Source: Chitinophaga oryziterrae (GTDB lineage: Bacteria > Bacteroidota > Bacteroidia > Chitinophagales > Chitinophagaceae). From it: a stretch of DNA of 64,000 nt. Shown here one piece after another: positions 63,300-64,000 of the stretch. The position numbers were made by a program, and so were the translations under genes. The notes beneath the pieces are model-generated. The model did no database searches, was not told where the DNA came from, and worked only from the letters and a program-made list of their open reading frames with translations. The stretch spans positions 496,001 through 560,000 of the forward strand of contig NZ_WRXO01000003.1 of the NCBI RefSeq assembly GCF_009758125.1. Direction: 5' to 3'. Within the stretch, counting starts at the first letter, position 1. The number at the start of each line of letters is the position of its first letter.

Positions 63300-64000
63300 T
63301 TAAATCATACTATTAGTAAGCCTTACCGCACTTCTGGTGGCCGGTACAAAGCAATCAAACTTTATTTTTTCCCAGTGACCGTTTTCATGGAACAGCAGTA
63401 TACCATCATGCAAAGGGTTCAGCGTTGTTGTGACCAGCGATGTTATGGCAGGTGGATCAAAGTCGTAACCGGCCGGTAACAGGATGTTATCCCCGAGTAT
63501 ATATGTTTTGCCTGGTAAGGGCATGATCGGTGTACCTATAATCAGTGCTTCCCTGTTTTCTGAAACAGCGAAGTAGAGATGTTGCAGTCTTACAAGCGGC
63601 GCTGTGCTGACATATGTATCCCATATTTCCAGGGAAGTAAGCAAAGCATCGTTTCCCGGTATGATTACGTTACCATTCCTTCTGACCAGTTTTACCCGTT
63701 GGGGTGCTTCCAGTACGCCAGGTAAGGCAGATACAGGTAATGTTACTTTTATAAAAGATAACAGCGGTATCCATTCCAATGCAGGCAGCATAGCTACCGG
63801 TGTTTGGGCAGCGGGTGCAAAGAGGCGTTCCTGTTCATCCATGAAATAAGTATGCATCACAGGTAGTACACTGATCTTTTTATCCGGTTTACCGGCAGGT
63901 ATCCCTCTCACCCATATCTCTTCTCCGGAGCGCGCAGCAAGCAGTCCGGGGAAAGTACGAACACTACCTAATGCCGCTGCGTGAGCGGTAGATAGTACTA
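63300..64000 (-). CDS. bpX-family protein, 5' part outside the window
   Basis: The frame is open to the window edge. Visible residues run from VLSTAHAAALGSVRTFPGLL at the edge to the stop at 63300, one base from the vWA gene start. The segment EEIWVRGIPAG and the beta-strands LVRLQHLYFAVSENREALIIG fit a bpX-type adaptor of the ternary system; which bpX class is unclear. The MoxR ATPase gene is expected further right but is not visible. Confidence 0.7.
   Translation of the reverse strand, partial: VLSTAHAAALGSVRTFPGLLAARSGEEIWVRGIPAGKPDKKISVLPVMHTYFMDEQERLFAPAAQTPVAMLPALEWIPLLSFIKVTLPVSALPGVLEAPQRVKLVRRNGNVIIPGNDALLTSLEIWDTYVSTAPLVRLQHLYFAVSENREALIIGTPIMPLPGKTYILGDNILLPAGYDFDPPAITSLVTTTLNPLHDGILLFHENGHWEKIKFDCFVPATRSAVRLTNSMI

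Overview
The window looks like a chromosomal segment of a Bacteroidetes bacterium, most like Chitinophaga and its relatives. Evidence: lipoproteins with a Cys directly after a short hydrophobic leader, a T9SS C-terminal sorting domain, a TonB-dependent receptor, DUF4998/DUF5000-type proteins of polysaccharide-utilisation loci, TAnnTTTG-type promoter elements, and almost no Shine-Dalgarno sequences. No rRNA, tRNA, CRISPR array or intact transposase gene was seen.

Layout. 1-2020: tail of a polysaccharide-utilisation cluster. 2196-4775: Crp-like regulator, an egtD-like methyltransferase broken by an in-frame stop, and an MDR reductase. 4934-8773: membrane desaturase, YHS protein, then an ECF sigma/anti-sigma pair divergent from a two-domain spondin lipoprotein; three promoters here share one motif. 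8887-13382: glycosyltransferase-like protein, a TetR/flavoprotein pair with matching operators, and two hydrolases. 13385-22532: PEP mutase-like protein, stand-alone PBP2, DUF4239 protein, large T9SS-exported SGNH protein and GH9 glycosidase. 22570-27563: accessory, rearranged segment with a truncated hydrolase, a three-gene toxin-antitoxin-SecB-like chaperone module, long inverted repeats, a DUF6266 gene and a chimeric DUF6266/DUF4143 pseudogene. 27551-36900: lipoprotein hydrolase, MFS/TonB receptor operon, and an RHS polymorphic toxin with its putative immunity gene. 37387-58642: mostly housekeeping and envelope genes (S8 protease, HPP, CE2-type esterase, extracytoplasmic MsrB-MsrA, BaiN-like flavoprotein, folK/dNK, SppA, ABC-2 permease, SRPBCC pair, DUF2911, bioA, ABC1 kinase/TetR), with two palindromic REP-like clusters. 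58738-64000: three genes of a MoxR-vWA-beta-propeller (bpX) ternary conflict-type system running off the right edge.

Main points of interest: the TA-chaperone module (23982-25437), the bpX/vWA cluster with a non-canonical MIDAS, the ECF promoter motif GTAAGGTTT-N12-CGACYAA found three times with identical spacing, the paired TetR operators, the RHS toxin/immunity pair, the interrupted egtD, and the chimeric pseudogene. All family assignments come from reading motifs by eye; no database search was run.
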